A stretch of 64,000 nucleotides of DNA from CAYYUA01 sp964542585 (GCA_964542585.1 CAZIUI010000009.1:24499-88498); one strand, 5' to 3'. Numbered from the stretch's first letter, positions 44,092 to 53,472 are shown. Numbers and translations are program-made. The notes: generated from the letters alone by a model not told the origin.

Positions 44092-44973
44092 CTAAACTTC
44101 CAGGCTTTTGAATGTCTTATGCCGGTCGATCTTTTTCACCAGGTTTTGTAAAACAGTTCCCGGCCCCACTTCCAGGAAGGTTTCAGCACCATCAGCTATC
44201 ATTGCTTGAACGGATTGATTCCACATAACAGGAGCTGTGAGCTGTTCCATCAAATGGTGTTGTATGGTTTCCGGGTTGGTGGCTGGCTTAGCTGTAGCAT
44301 TTTGATAGATCGGACAGGAGGGCTGCCCAAAGTTGGTATCGCTTAAAGCACTTGCTAACTCCTCCCTGGCTGAATCCATAATAGGGGAGTGAAAAGCTCC
44401 GCCAACATTGAGTGGCATTGCTCTCTTCGCACCATTGGCTTTCAATTGCTCAATAGCTTCATTCACAGCTTCGTGGGTGCCGGATATAACAACTTGTCCG
44501 GGAGCATTGTAGTTGGCAGGCACTACGGTGCCTGATACCTGATTGCAAACCCTTTCTACATCGGCATCATCCAATCCAAGTATAGCGGCCATGGTAGATT
44601 GATTGGCCTCACATGCTTTTTGCATTGCATCTGCCCGTTTTTTCACCAATGATAAACCATCCTCAAAACTCAGACTTCCTGAAGCTGACAAAGCTGATAT
44701 TTCCCCCAACGAATGCCCGGCCACCATAGAAGGATTGAAATCCTCTCCGGCTGCTGATGAGAGGGCGCAGGAATGGATGAAAATGGACGGCTGTGTTACG
44801 GCTGTTTGCTTTAGCTGTTCATCCTGCCCATGAAACATGATACCAGAGATTGAAAAGCCTAAAAGGCGATCAGCCTCGTCAAAAAGTTCTTTAGCTACTG
44901 GGAAACGGTTGTACAATTCCTGCCCCATTCCTGGGTACTGAGACCCTTGGCCCGGAAAGATGTATGCTGTCAT
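44092..44973 (-). CDS. fabD: malonyl CoA-ACP transacylase
   Basis: The enzyme loads malonyl groups on ACP for fatty-acid synthesis. It has FPGQGSQYPGMGQELY, the nucleophile motif VAGHSLGEISAL, the conserved VVPANYNAPGQVVISG and the catalytic His in VGGAFHSPIM. Length is 293 residues. No other fab gene is adjacent; it lies in the packed minus-strand run between queD and map. Confidence 0.96.
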   Translation of the reverse strand: MTAYIFPGQGSQYPGMGQELYNRFPVAKELFDEADRLLGFSISGIMFHGQDEQLKQTAVTQPSIFIHSCALSSAAGEDFNPSMVAGHSLGEISALSASGSLSFEDGLSLVKKRADAMQKACEANQSTMAAILGLDDADVERVCNQVSGTVVPANYNAPGQVVISGTHEAVNEAIEQLKANGAKRAMPLNVGGAFHSPIMDSAREELASALSDTNFGQPSCPIYQNATAKPATNPETIQHHLMEQLTAPVMWNQSVQAMIADGAETFLEVGPGTVLQNLVKKIDRHKTFKSLEV

Positions 44974-44997
44974 AGGATGCTGGATTTTAGCAATTGA

Positions 44998-45411
44998 TTA
45001 ATTCCCAAAATAGTCGACAAAGTGATTCTCTGTTTCATAAAGGCGGATGCTGTATAGCTTTGCCTGTGTGCTCTTAAAATGGGGAGCCAATTGATGCCAT
45101 ATTTGCTTGGCAAGGTTTTCTGTCGTAGGTGTTAGCTCCTTCATGAAAGGTACATCCACGTTCAGGTTACCGTGGTCTACTTTATGGACGACCTCTTCCT
45201 TTATCAGTTTGCTTAGCGCTTTAATATTCATCAACATACCGGTTTCTGGGTCGGGATCTCCACAAATCGTAACGTACAGGATAAAATTATGACCGTGGTA
45301 ATTCGGACTAGCACATTCCCCGAACACTGCTTTGTTTTGTTCTTCGCTCCAACCAGGAACTGCCAACCGGTGGGCGGCATTGAACTGTTCGCGCCTGCTC
45401 AGGTAAATCAT
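44998..45411 (-). CDS. queD: 6-carboxytetrahydropterin synthase / 6-pyruvoyl tetrahydropterin synthase family
   Basis: The small enzyme belongs to the QueD/PTPS fold. Zinc ligands are His in QFNAAHRL and the HGHNF pair in CASPNYHGHNFILYV, and the catalytic Cys lies in FGECASPN. LDVDHGNLNVDVPFMK and PTTENLAKQIWHQL follow. In bacteria without tetrahydrobiopterin use it serves queuosine synthesis; that is the likely role. A TACATTTG element (complement of 45478-45485) lies upstream. Confidence 0.88.
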   Translation of the reverse strand: MIYLSRREQFNAAHRLAVPGWSEEQNKAVFGECASPNYHGHNFILYVTICGDPDPETGMLMNIKALSKLIKEEVVHKVDHGNLNVDVPFMKELTPTTENLAKQIWHQLAPHFKSTQAKLYSIRLYETENHFVDYFGN

Positions 45412-45573
45412 AACACCACAAGTGTTTTTTGCATCTTAGGCCGGTCTAAATGGTCAATTGGTTTAGCCATCAAAGGGCAAATGTAAAGCTTGCCCTTGAG
45501 CTTTTAGAAAAACACCTAGCATCGGGTGATTTTACGGAAATTTGCTGCTTCTCAAGTTATAAGCTTTACTGTT

Positions 45574-46545
45574 ATGATCATTGTTACAGGTGGTGCGGGT
45601 TTTATTGGCAGTTGCTTAATTAGCAAGCTGAATAGGGAAGGTTACCAAGATGTGGTAGCAGTTGATGATTTTAACAAGCCCGAAAAAAATGCTAACCTCG
45701 ATCAAAAGTTACTTACTGCAAGAATTGATAGGGAGCACTTTTTTGAATGGTTAGAGGGTTATGAGAAAAGGGTGCAATTTGTCTTCCATCTAGGAGCCAG
45801 AACTGATACAGCTGAATCCAGAAAGGAAGTTTTCGATAAGCTTAATCTGGATTATTCCAAAAAGATTTGGCAGGTATGTGTTGAATATGGTTTACCGCTG
45901 ATTTACGCCTCTTCTGCGGCAACGTACGGGCTAGGGGAGCACGGATTTCTCGACAGCCATGAAGTTTTGGATGACTTAAAGCCGCTGAACCTATATGGTG
46001 AGAGCAAATTGGCATTTGATCAATGGGCGCTGGACCAAGCAGAGCGGCCCTATTTTTGGGCGGGAATCAAGTTCTTTAATGTCTATGGTCCTAATGAATA
46101 TCACAAGGGTAGGATGGCTTCTGTTATCTATCATGCTTACCATCAACTACATGATAAAGGGGAAGTTAGCCTCTTCCGGTCGCACCATCCTGATTACGAG
46201 CATGGCCAGCAAAAGCGGGATTTCATTTACATAAAAGATGTGGTAGATGTGCTTTTCTGGCTGATGCTGCGCCGTAAACCTGGCGATTCCGGGCTTTACA
46301 ATTTGGGAACAGGGCAGGCCCAGACCTTTCAGCACTTGGCTGAATCGCTCTTCCAAGCCCTCGATCAACAGCCGGAAATTAGATTTATAGATACACCGAA
46401 AGATATCCGGGATAAGTACCAATATTTCACCCAAGCTAGCATGGATAAGTTAAGGGCTATCGGCTATGATAAGCCCTTTCATAGCTTGAAAGCAGGCATA
46501 CGGGATTATGTGCAAAATTACCTAGAGGAAGAAGCCTATTATTGA
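45574..46545 (+). CDS. hldD: ADP-glyceromanno-heptose 6-epimerase
   Basis: The short-chain dehydrogenase-type enzyme makes ADP-L-glycero-D-manno-heptose for the lipopolysaccharide core. It has the NADP motif VTGGAGFIGSCLISKL, HLGARTDTAESRKEVF, the active-site YxxxK in LNLYGESKLAFDQW, and FNVYGPNEYHKGRMASVIYHAY, typical of HldD. ATG at 45574 (MIIVTGGAGFIGS) is chosen over a longer frame from 45526. It converges with rpiB with a 7-base overlap of stops. Confidence 0.93.
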   Translation: MIIVTGGAGFIGSCLISKLNREGYQDVVAVDDFNKPEKNANLDQKLLTARIDREHFFEWLEGYEKRVQFVFHLGARTDTAESRKEVFDKLNLDYSKKIWQVCVEYGLPLIYASSAATYGLGEHGFLDSHEVLDDLKPLNLYGESKLAFDQWALDQAERPYFWAGIKFFNVYGPNEYHKGRMASVIYHAYHQLHDKGEVSLFRSHHPDYEHGQQKRDFIYIKDVVDVLFWLMLRRKPGDSGLYNLGTGQAQTFQHLAESLFQALDQQPEIRFIDTPKDIRDKYQYFTQASMDKLRAIGYDKPFHSLKAGIRDYVQNYLEEEAYY

Positions 46546-46973
46546 TTCAGCGCGATTTTTTCCACCCGCTTTTCATGCCGGCCGCCCTCGAATTCAGTTT
46601 CCAGAAATTCCGATGTTATAGCCTCTGCCACATCTAATTCAGTGAATCGGGAAGGGATACACAGGATGTTGGCATTGTTGTGACTCCTTGCTAACCGGCT
46701 AACCTCTGGTGTCCAACACAAGGCTGCTCGAATACCTTGGTGTTTATTGGCAGTCATACAAGTGCCATTAGCTGAGCCACATAAAAGGATCCCGAAGTCA
46801 TAGTCGCCGGCTTCCACTTGCTCAGCCAATGGATGACTCACATCGGGATAATCACAACTGGCGGGAGTGTGGGTGCCAAAGTCATCTACCTTATACCGCT
46901 CCTTTTCTAACCATTCAACCAAGTGGTTTTTCATGTCGAACCCAGCATGATCGCCACCTATTGCTATTTTCAT
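46539..46973 (-). CDS. rpiB: ribose 5-phosphate isomerase B
   Basis: The pentose-phosphate enzyme shows IAIGGDHAGFDMKNHLVEWLE at the start, SCDYPDVSHPLAEQVEAG and the catalytic CGSANGTCMTANKHQGIRAALCW with SRLARSHNNANILCIPSRF. Length is 144 residues, normal. A TACCTTTG element (complement of 47000-47007) lies upstream. The last 7 bases overlap the end of hldD on the other strand. Confidence 0.95.
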   Translation of the reverse strand: MKIAIGGDHAGFDMKNHLVEWLEKERYKVDDFGTHTPASCDYPDVSHPLAEQVEAGDYDFGILLCGSANGTCMTANKHQGIRAALCWTPEVSRLARSHNNANILCIPSRFTELDVAEAITSEFLETEFEGGRHEKRVEKIALNQ

Positions 46974-47095
46974 AGATTATAGTTTACTGCCGCGCTAAGC
47001 AAAGGTAAATGTTTGATTTTGTTATCCCTATTACTTTCGACTGTTAAGCCTCTTCTACAAAACGCAATGGTACTTTTTGTTAAAGAAATAATTGC

Positions 47096-47103
47096 TAATT
47101 TTG
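47096..47103 (+). promoter_or_regulatory. TAnnTTTG -7 element for rpsO
   Basis: TAATTTTG lies 36 bases upstream of the rpsO ATG. A TTTG ends 16 bases before it, slightly short of the usual spacing. Confidence 0.5.
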
Positions 47104-47139
47104 AATACTCATTTTAAACACTAAAGTAAGTCGATTTCA

Positions 47140-47409
47140 ATGGCAGTAAGTAGTGAAGAAAAGCAATCGATTTTCGCCAAATACGGCAGGGATGAAAATG
47201 ACACTGGTTCAACACCGGCACAAATTGCCCTTTTTACCAGGCGCATTGAAGAGCTTTCAGCTCATCTAAAATCCAACAAAAAGGATTACACTACGCTAAG
47301 AGCGCTACAAAAGCTGGTTGGCAGGCGAAAGCGCCTTCTTAAGTACTACATGCGAAAGGATATAGAGGCTTACCGCCAGTTAATAGCAGACCTCGGCATC
47401 AGGCGTTAA
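47140..47409 (+). CDS. rpsO: 30S ribosomal protein S15
   Basis: The 89-residue protein matches uS15: FAKYGRDENDTGSTPAQIALFTRRIEELSAHLKSNKKDY, then LQKLVGRRKRLLKYYMRKDIEAYRQLIADLGIRR. It binds 16S rRNA early in 30S assembly. It precedes pnp, the common rpsO-pnp order, with a hairpin between them. Confidence 0.97.
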   Translation: MAVSSEEKQSIFAKYGRDENDTGSTPAQIALFTRRIEELSAHLKSNKKDYTTLRALQKLVGRRKRLLKYYMRKDIEAYRQLIADLGIRR

Positions 47410-47424
47410 CAATACCCGTTAAAT

Positions 47425-47455
47425 GAGGCGGTGTGGTTCACATCGCCTCTTTTTT
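47425..47455 (+). terminator. hairpin terminator between rpsO and pnp
   Basis: GAGGCGGTGTG pairs with CACATCGCCTC (one G-T pair) and is followed by a T run. It lies 16 bases after the rpsO stop and 72 bases before the pnp ATG. It may end rpsO mRNA or be an RNase-processed hairpin in the pnp leader. Confidence 0.75.
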
Positions 47456-47526
47456 GTTTTGCGACTAAGGTAATTAAACCTTTAACCGCAAAAATTTTTT
47501 AATTGAATAGAAATTCCTTATCAATT

Positions 47527-49713
47527 ATGAGCAAGCAAATTGAAAAAAGCATTCAAACGAAAGATATACCGTTACCAGATGGCCGTAATATATCCCTAGA
47601 AACCGGCCGTTTAGCAAAGCAATCCGATGGCTCCGTGGTGCTTCAAATGGGTGATACCATGATTTTAGCGACTGTGGTCTCCGATTCTGAACCTAAGGAT
47701 ATGCCTTTTTTACCCCTTACGGTTAATTATCAAGAACAGTATGCCGCAGCAGGTCGCTTTCCGGGAGGTTTTATTAAACGTGAAGGTCGGCTTTCAAATT
47801 ATGAGGTCGTGGTCAGCCGGCTCATTGACCGGGCTCTGCGACCGCTCTTTCCGGATAATTACTTTAATGAAACACAGATCCTCATATCTCTTATATCCGC
47901 TGACAGGAACGTTATGCCTGACTGCCTGGCCGGATTGGCCGCATCAGCAGCCCTAACCCTCTCGGATATACCCTTCAGCGGACCGATGGCAGAAGTACGT
48001 GTAGCCCGAGTTAACGGAGAGTTAGTCATCAATCCCCAAATCGACCAGGTATCAGATGCAGATCTGGACATCATTGTAGCTGGCACGGAAGGTGAGATCA
48101 ATATGGTGGAAGGCGAATTGGATGAGGTGAGTGAAAGGGAAATGGTAGAAGCCCTCAAATTTGCGCATGAATCCATACAACAGCAGTGCATTGCTTTAAA
48201 AGAATTTGAGGCTGAAGCTGGCTATGCTGAAAAACGTGAGGTGCCGTTTGAAGAGGCTACAGATGAAGAAACCAATATCAAAGCAAACGCTGAAGCTTTT
48301 TTCCGAGAACGGATCTACGATATAGCTAAGAACCCCACCAACAAAGCTGAGCGCAGCAAAGCTTTTGATGAGTTATTGCAATCTTACCTGGATCAATTGT
48401 CCGAGGAAGAATTGGAGACCAAAAAAGAACCTGTAAAAGAGGCTTTTGGTGATCTTAAAAAAGAGGTCATAAGGAAAATGATCCTGGAAGATGGTCAAAG
48501 ATTGGATGGTCGCGGGTTAGAAGATATCCGGGATATTGATGCTGCAGTTGATTATTTACCCTCGGTTCATGGCTCGGCTGTATTTACAAGGGGTGAAACG
48601 CAATCCTTAACCTCCGTAACGCTAGGGGGTAGTTTAGACCGTCAAATGATTGACGGAGTGATGTTTGAAACCCATGAAAAATTCATTCTTCATTACAATT
48701 TCCCACCATTTTCCACAGGGGAAACAAAACCTGTTCGCGGCCCTGGTCGCCGGGAAATTGGTCATGGCCACCTTGCGGAACGTTCCCTTCGTAAAGTGAT
48801 GCCGTCCGATGAAGAAAATCCCTACACAGTGCGCGTGGTATCCGATATCCTGGAATCCAATGGGTCATCAAGTATGGCTACCGTATGTGCCGGCTCTCTG
48901 GCATTGATGGATGCCGGTATTAAAACCAAATCCCCGGTTTCAGGTATTGCCATGGGTTTGATAAAAGGTGAAGGGGACCAACATGCTATTTTATCAGATA
49001 TTCTAGGGGATGAAGACCACCTCGGGGATATGGATTTTAAAGTAGCTGGTACCGCTAAGGGTATTACAGCTTGCCAGATGGACTTGAAAGTTGAAGGACT
49101 CTCCTACGATATCCTGGAAAAGGCCCTTCTTCAAGCCAAAGATGGACGGCTGCATATTCTTCAGGAAATGGGTAATGCGCTAGGAGGCCCAAGGCAGGAT
49201 TTCAAGAGTTTTGCGCCTAGAATTGAGAAGGTTTACATCGATAAAGAATACATTGGTACCGTTATTGGGCCCGGAGGGAAACAGATTCAGGATCTGCAGG
49301 AGTCTACCGGTGCACACATTAGCTTAGATGAAGTTGATGGTCAAGGGGTGGTCGAGATTACAGCTGAAAACAAATCCTCCCTGGATCAAGCCAAAGAACG
49401 CATCCAAAAATTAGTGGAAGTACCGGAAGTCGGAAAAGTTTACACGGGTAAGGTAAAAACCATCATGAATTTTGGGGCCTTCATTGAGTTCTTGCCTGGT
49501 AAGGATGGCTTATTGCACATATCGGAAATCGCCTGGGAGAAAACAGAATCAATGGATGGCATTTTTGAAGAGGGACAAGAGGTACAGGTTAAATTGAAAG
49601 ATATTGATCCTAAAAGTGGTAAGTACGCCCTCACCATGAAGGAACTTTATCCCAAGCCAGAAGGCTACGGTGACAAACCTCCTAAGAACAAAGGCAAGGA
49701 AGGAGCTCACTGA
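47527..49713 (+). CDS. pnp: polyribonucleotide nucleotidyltransferase
   Basis: The phosphorolytic 3'-5' exoribonuclease has two RNase PH domains: ETGRLAKQSDGSVVLQMGDTMILATVV at the N-terminus, and GSAVFTRGETQSLTSVTLGG with FPPFSTGETKPVRGPGRREIGHGHLAERSL in the second. A KH domain (GTVIGPGGKQIQDLQESTGAHI) and an S1 domain (VGKVYTGKVKTIMNFGAFIEFLPGKDGLLHISEI) follow. ATG at 47527 (MSKQIEKS) is chosen over a TTG eight codons earlier. It is 728 residues. Confidence 0.97.
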   Translation: MSKQIEKSIQTKDIPLPDGRNISLETGRLAKQSDGSVVLQMGDTMILATVVSDSEPKDMPFLPLTVNYQEQYAAAGRFPGGFIKREGRLSNYEVVVSRLIDRALRPLFPDNYFNETQILISLISADRNVMPDCLAGLAASAALTLSDIPFSGPMAEVRVARVNGELVINPQIDQVSDADLDIIVAGTEGEINMVEGELDEVSEREMVEALKFAHESIQQQCIALKEFEAEAGYAEKREVPFEEATDEETNIKANAEAFFRERIYDIAKNPTNKAERSKAFDELLQSYLDQLSEEELETKKEPVKEAFGDLKKEVIRKMILEDGQRLDGRGLEDIRDIDAAVDYLPSVHGSAVFTRGETQSLTSVTLGGSLDRQMIDGVMFETHEKFILHYNFPPFSTGETKPVRGPGRREIGHGHLAERSLRKVMPSDEENPYTVRVVSDILESNGSSSMATVCAGSLALMDAGIKTKSPVSGIAMGLIKGEGDQHAILSDILGDEDHLGDMDFKVAGTAKGITACQMDLKVEGLSYDILEKALLQAKDGRLHILQEMGNALGGPRQDFKSFAPRIEKVYIDKEYIGTVIGPGGKQIQDLQESTGAHISLDEVDGQGVVEITAENKSSLDQAKERIQKLVEVPEVGKVYTGKVKTIMNFGAFIEFLPGKDGLLHISEIAWEKTESMDGIFEEGQEVQVKLKDIDPKSGKYALTMKELYPKPEGYGDKPPKNKGKEGAH

Positions 49714-49751
49714 AATCCGGATTCTAAAACCCTGATTAAAAAGGCCCTGTC

Positions 49752-50417
49752 ATGAGTGCCATGCTAGCCCCATCTATCCTTTCGGCAGATTTTGGTAACC
49801 TGGAGTCTGCCATAAAGATGGTAAATGGAAGTGAAGCTGAATGGATTCACGTGGATGTTATGGATGGGGTTTTTGTTCCGAATATATCTTTTGGATTTCC
49901 GGTTATGAAAACCTTAAAGCAGCATTCAACAAAGCCTTTGGATGTCCATCTAATGATCACAGAGCCGGAAAGTTATGTTTCAAGGTTTTGTGAAGCTGGG
50001 GCCCGATGCGTAACCGTTCATTATGAGGCATCTACCCATCTGCATCGGACCCTTCAGCAAATTCATGAACAAGGTGCCATGGCTGGCGTTGCTTTGAATC
50101 CTCATACACCTGTTCATTTACTGGAATCCATTATTCCGGAAGTCGATCTGGTTTGTCTCATGTCAGTCAACCCCGGTTTTGCAGCCCAGTCATTTATTAA
50201 TTATACTTATGATAAATTACGCAGTATGGTAACAATGATCCAAAGCCATCAGCAGGACACCCTGATTGAAGTGGATGGAGGTGTTAACCTGGAAAACGCA
50301 GGACCCCTATCACAGTCCGGTGCAGATGTATTGGTTGCTGGTAATGCTGTTTTTGGAGCCGCTGATCCAGCCCAAACCATACGGAAATTTCATGCACCGG
50401 AAACCTACACCGTTTAG
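49752..50417 (+). CDS. rpe: ribulose-phosphate 3-epimerase
   Basis: The TIM-barrel enzyme interconverts ribulose- and xylulose-5-phosphate. It has APSILSADFGNLESAI, WIHVDVMDGVFVPNISFGFPVM, LDVHLMITEPESYV, VCLMSVNPGFAAQSFI and LIEVDGGVNLENA. Length is 221 residues. It starts 38 bases after pnp and is followed 12 bases later by a glycosyltransferase gene, suggesting co-transcription. Confidence 0.96.
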   Translation: MSAMLAPSILSADFGNLESAIKMVNGSEAEWIHVDVMDGVFVPNISFGFPVMKTLKQHSTKPLDVHLMITEPESYVSRFCEAGARCVTVHYEASTHLHRTLQQIHEQGAMAGVALNPHTPVHLLESIIPEVDLVCLMSVNPGFAAQSFINYTYDKLRSMVTMIQSHQQDTLIEVDGGVNLENAGPLSQSGADVLVAGNAVFGAADPAQTIRKFHAPETYTV

Positions 50418-50429
50418 CCCTAAAAATTT

Positions 50430-51539
50430 ATGACCGAGCCGGCCAAAGCGCTCACGGTCCTGCATATATCCACACCGCTATCATGGCGAGGAGGAGAACA
50501 GCAACTAGTGCACCTTTTGGCAGAGCAAAAAGCTTTGCAATCGTACATTTTAACTCCGCCCAATAGCCTTTTAGCTGATCATTGCATTGCTAACGGTTAT
50601 AAATGGTTTCCGCTTAAAAAAAAAGGCATATTCTCAAAAATTATACAGCTTAAACACCTGACTAAGAAATATGCCATAGATATCATTCATACTCATGATG
50701 CCAAAGCTCACACCATTGCTTACTTAGCTACCCTTCTGGGAATGCAAGTTCCCATCATCGTTAGCCGCCGGGTGGATTTCCCGATCAAAAACAATCCTTT
50801 CTCAAAAAGGAAATATACTCACCCGTCTATTAAGCGCATCATCACGGTATCTCAAAAGATTGCCGATATCCTTGAAGACCAACTGCCTATTCGTGACCGC
50901 CTTACAGTGGTGCATTCGGGGGTGAATACAGATCGGTTTAAAGACCTAGAAGCCCAAAATAACCTGCGATGGAAATGGGATATTCCGGATGATCATTGGC
51001 TTATTGGAAACACATCTGCTTTGGCTGATCATAAGGATTACTACACCTTTATTGATACAGCTGCCTATGTGCAAAAGCAGGGGTTGAGGGCAACTTTTTT
51101 TATCATCGGTGATGGTCCGGAAGCTGAGGCGATCAGGCAATATATTAAGTCACGTGGCCTTAGTGCGGTAGTTTTCATGACAGGCTTCAGGGATGATGTT
51201 GGCAGCTTACTTTCAGAACTTGATATTTACTTAATGACCTCCAAAACTGAAGGCCTGGGAACAAGTGTTCTCGATGCCTTTGCGGCAGGAGTTCCGGTAG
51301 TGGCAACACAAGCGGGGGGTATCCCGGAAATGATACAGCACGCAGAAACTGGCCTTTTGGCTCCGGTGGGTGACGCAAAAGCTCTAAGTGAAGCCTTGAT
51401 ACAATTGACCCAGGAACCAAAGTTGAGAAGCCATTTAGTGGCGAACGCCAAGCAGGTGTTACCATCTTTCAGCAAAAGTCGAATGGTAGCTGAAACCTAT
51501 AAGGTCTATAAGGCTGTAATGGCAGAAACCAGAAGCTGA
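50430..51539 (+). CDS. glycosyltransferase family 4
   Basis: The 369-residue GT-B enzyme has an N-terminal half with LHISTPLSWRGGEQQLVHLLAEQ and DIIHTHDAKAHTIAYLATLLG. The donor-binding C-terminal half has VVHSGVNTDRF, FFIIGDGPEAEAIRQYIKSRG and the EX7E-type TEGLGTSVLDAFAAGVPVVATQAGGIPEMIQHAETGLL. It probably adds a sugar to lipopolysaccharide core or glycan; the acceptor is unknown. A converging GT2 gene begins at the next base. Confidence 0.9.
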   Translation: MTEPAKALTVLHISTPLSWRGGEQQLVHLLAEQKALQSYILTPPNSLLADHCIANGYKWFPLKKKGIFSKIIQLKHLTKKYAIDIIHTHDAKAHTIAYLATLLGMQVPIIVSRRVDFPIKNNPFSKRKYTHPSIKRIITVSQKIADILEDQLPIRDRLTVVHSGVNTDRFKDLEAQNNLRWKWDIPDDHWLIGNTSALADHKDYYTFIDTAAYVQKQGLRATFFIIGDGPEAEAIRQYIKSRGLSAVVFMTGFRDDVGSLLSELDIYLMTSKTEGLGTSVLDAFAAGVPVVATQAGGIPEMIQHAETGLLAPVGDAKALSEALIQLTQEPKLRSHLVANAKQVLPSFSKSRMVAETYKVYKAVMAETRS

Positions 51540-52295
51540 TCAGCGGTAAAATCTGGCACGCGCTTTAGCATATTTGAGGAAATTGTAGTAGCCACTGATC
51601 CCACATATAACTAAACCGTAGAACCCTTCCAAAAAACCTCTTTGGAAAAGGTATTTTTTCCAAAAAGTGAAAACAGGATTTAGAAGCACATGGAAAATAA
51701 ACGATGGTGGCCGCTTTTGCTTATACCGCTCTTCCGCTACTATGGTTGAAAATTTGTTGCTTGTATCCACATGGCTTTCAATTGATGGGAAACTGTAATG
51801 CAGCAGGTGACCACTTAACGTTACCTTTTGAACACCATCATCCAATTTAACCCGGTCATGAGGGTTTGTTCCGCCCCAGCTGCCCTGTTGTCGGTTCCAT
51901 AAGCGGATTTTCTTGTCAGGGTACCAACCGCAATGGTAAATCCATTGCCCGCAATAATTGGTCAATCGTTTAATGATCCCAGCGGCTTGTAGTCCCCGGT
52001 TTTTTTCATGCTGAATGCTGGTCTGTAATTCTTCATTTAATTCTTCATCTGCATCTATAGCCAAAATTATGTTATAAGTGGCTTGGCTGATAGCGTAGTT
52101 TTTTTGAGGTATATGCCCTTCAAATGAATGATATATGACTTCAGCTCCCATATTGAGGGCAAGCTCCACGGTGTTATCAGTAGAATAAGAGTCGACCACT
52201 AATAACTGATCAGCTACCGGTTGTAAGGAGGCAAGGCAGCGTTGAATGTTAGCCTCCTCATTGTAAGTGATGACGACTGCAGAAAGCGAAGTCAT
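51540..52295 (-). CDS. glycosyltransferase family 2, WaaE/KdtX-like
   Basis: The GT2 enzyme shows SAVVITYNEEANIQRCLASLQPVADQLLVVDSYSTDNTVELA, the DXD-like ILAIDADEELNEEL, and WYPDKKIRLWNRQQGSWGGTNPHDRV, the pattern of lipopolysaccharide-core transferases of the WaaE type. The C-terminal LLNPVFTFWKKYLFQRGFLEGFYGLVICGISGYYNFLKYAK segment is membrane-associated. Its stop directly abuts the GT4 stop on the other strand. Confidence 0.9.
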   Translation of the reverse strand: MTSLSAVVITYNEEANIQRCLASLQPVADQLLVVDSYSTDNTVELALNMGAEVIYHSFEGHIPQKNYAISQATYNIILAIDADEELNEELQTSIQHEKNRGLQAAGIIKRLTNYCGQWIYHCGWYPDKKIRLWNRQQGSWGGTNPHDRVKLDDGVQKVTLSGHLLHYSFPSIESHVDTSNKFSTIVAEERYKQKRPPSFIFHVLLNPVFTFWKKYLFQRGFLEGFYGLVICGISGYYNFLKYAKARARFYR

Positions 52296-52626
52296 GCTAT
52301 ATAAGGCTTGATTATTTTAATTAATAGTACTGCTAAAAACCCGTTTGTTCTAATTGCGGGCTGTTTAAGCTTCCAAATTAAACATTTTTGTTTTTGCAAA
52401 GTTTCTATACTAAAATACTACTTAGAGGTTAATTTCTATGTTAACCGGAGCCACTAACAACTGTCGATTCATTCAATCCTACTTCTCCACTTGTTGTTGT
52501 TGGGGTTAAGTTATCTCCTTGTGGTTGTAATTGTTCAACCCTTGATTGCCAAGTCTAATACCTAACCACCCGTGTTGTCAAACACTAGATTCAATTCATT
52601 GTCGAACATTCAAAAATTGGCTAATT
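52296..52626. other. intergenic region with sulfurtransferase leader
   Basis: The 331-base gap between the divergent GT2 and sulfurtransferase genes contains no protein gene beyond the Cys-rich leader frame at 52438-52509. A GGTTG/CAACC hairpin (about 52523-52540) follows that frame. I could not place a convincing TAnnTTTG promoter. Confidence 0.5.
52438..52509 (+). CDS. Cys-rich leader peptide upstream of the sulfurtransferase
   Basis: The 23-codon frame runs from ATG at 52438 to TAA at 52507 and ends in Ser-Thr-Cys-Cys-Cys-Trp-Gly, with three consecutive TGT codons then TGG. One more Cys lies at codon 9. It ends 117 bases before the sulfurtransferase ATG in a gap otherwise without coding. 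Consecutive scarce-residue codons just before the stop are the mark of attenuation peptides. Inferred role: ribosome stalling at Cys codons senses charged tRNA-Cys. It is too short to be judged by homology. Confidence 0.5.
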   Translation: MLTGATNNCRFIQSYFSTCCCWG

Positions 52627-53472
52627 ATGGCTGATGCTAAGAATTCAAAAATTCTTGTAAGTAGTGAGTGGGTAGCTAACAACCTTGATCAAACAGGCCT
52701 TCAGGTAGTAGAGGTGGACGTGGATACCACTGCTTATGATCAGGGGCATATCCCAGGTGCCGTTGCCTGGCGCTGGAAAGAAGATCTGCAGAATTATCCA
52801 AGCAGGGATATCGTGACCAGGGAAAACTTCGAGAAACTTCTGGGAGCTTCCGGTATTAGTAATGATACATTAGTGATCCTTTATGGTGATAATAATAATT
52901 GGTTTGCTGCCAATGCCTATTGGATCCTTAAATACTACGGTCACGAGCACGTTAAAATAGTTGATGGTGGTCGTAAAAAATGGTTGGATGAAGAACGGGA
53001 GCTTACCAAAGAAACGCCCAATGTTAAGCCTACAACCTACAAGGCCCAAAATCCTGATCCCAGCCTTCGCGCTTTCAGGGATTACGTTGAGGAAATAGTG
53101 AATGGGGATTACAACGTTGGCTTAGTAGATGTCCGCTCACCTCAGGAGTACAGTGGAGAATTGTTAGCGCCTGAACACTTGCCGCAGGAAGGTTCTCAGC
53201 GAGCTGGGCATATTCCCGGGGCACAGAACATTGTCTGGAAAGAAGCAGTGAATGATGACGGAACTTTTAAGAGCGAAGATGAGCTACGGAAATTATACGA
53301 AGAGAAAGGGATCACATCTGATAAGGAAATCATTACCTATTGCCGGATTGGCGAGCGTTCGGCTCACTCTTGGTTTGTTCTTCATGAGCTATTAGGCTAT
53401 CCTAAAGTTCGCAATTACGATGGTTCCTGGACTGAGTGGGGGAGTGTGATTGCAGCTCCTATTGAGAAATAA
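52627..53472 (+). CDS. two-domain sulfurtransferase (rhodanese / 3-mercaptopyruvate type)
   Basis: Two rhodanese domains in tandem: the first with LQVVEVDVDTTAYDQGHIPGAVAWRWKEDLQ (inactive, no catalytic Cys), the second with VGLVDVRSPQEYSGEL, RAGHIPGAQNIVW and the active loop ITYCRIGERSAHSWFVLHELLGY. CRIGERS fits thiosulfate sulfurtransferase loops better than the CGSGVTA of mercaptopyruvate enzymes. ATG at 52627 (MADAKNSKILVSSEW) is chosen over an upstream frame. It is 281 residues, with a Cys-rich leader frame upstream. Confidence 0.9.
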   Translation: MADAKNSKILVSSEWVANNLDQTGLQVVEVDVDTTAYDQGHIPGAVAWRWKEDLQNYPSRDIVTRENFEKLLGASGISNDTLVILYGDNNNWFAANAYWILKYYGHEHVKIVDGGRKKWLDEERELTKETPNVKPTTYKAQNPDPSLRAFRDYVEEIVNGDYNVGLVDVRSPQEYSGELLAPEHLPQEGSQRAGHIPGAQNIVWKEAVNDDGTFKSEDELRKLYEEKGITSDKEIITYCRIGERSAHSWFVLHELLGYPKVRNYDGSWTEWGSVIAAPIEK

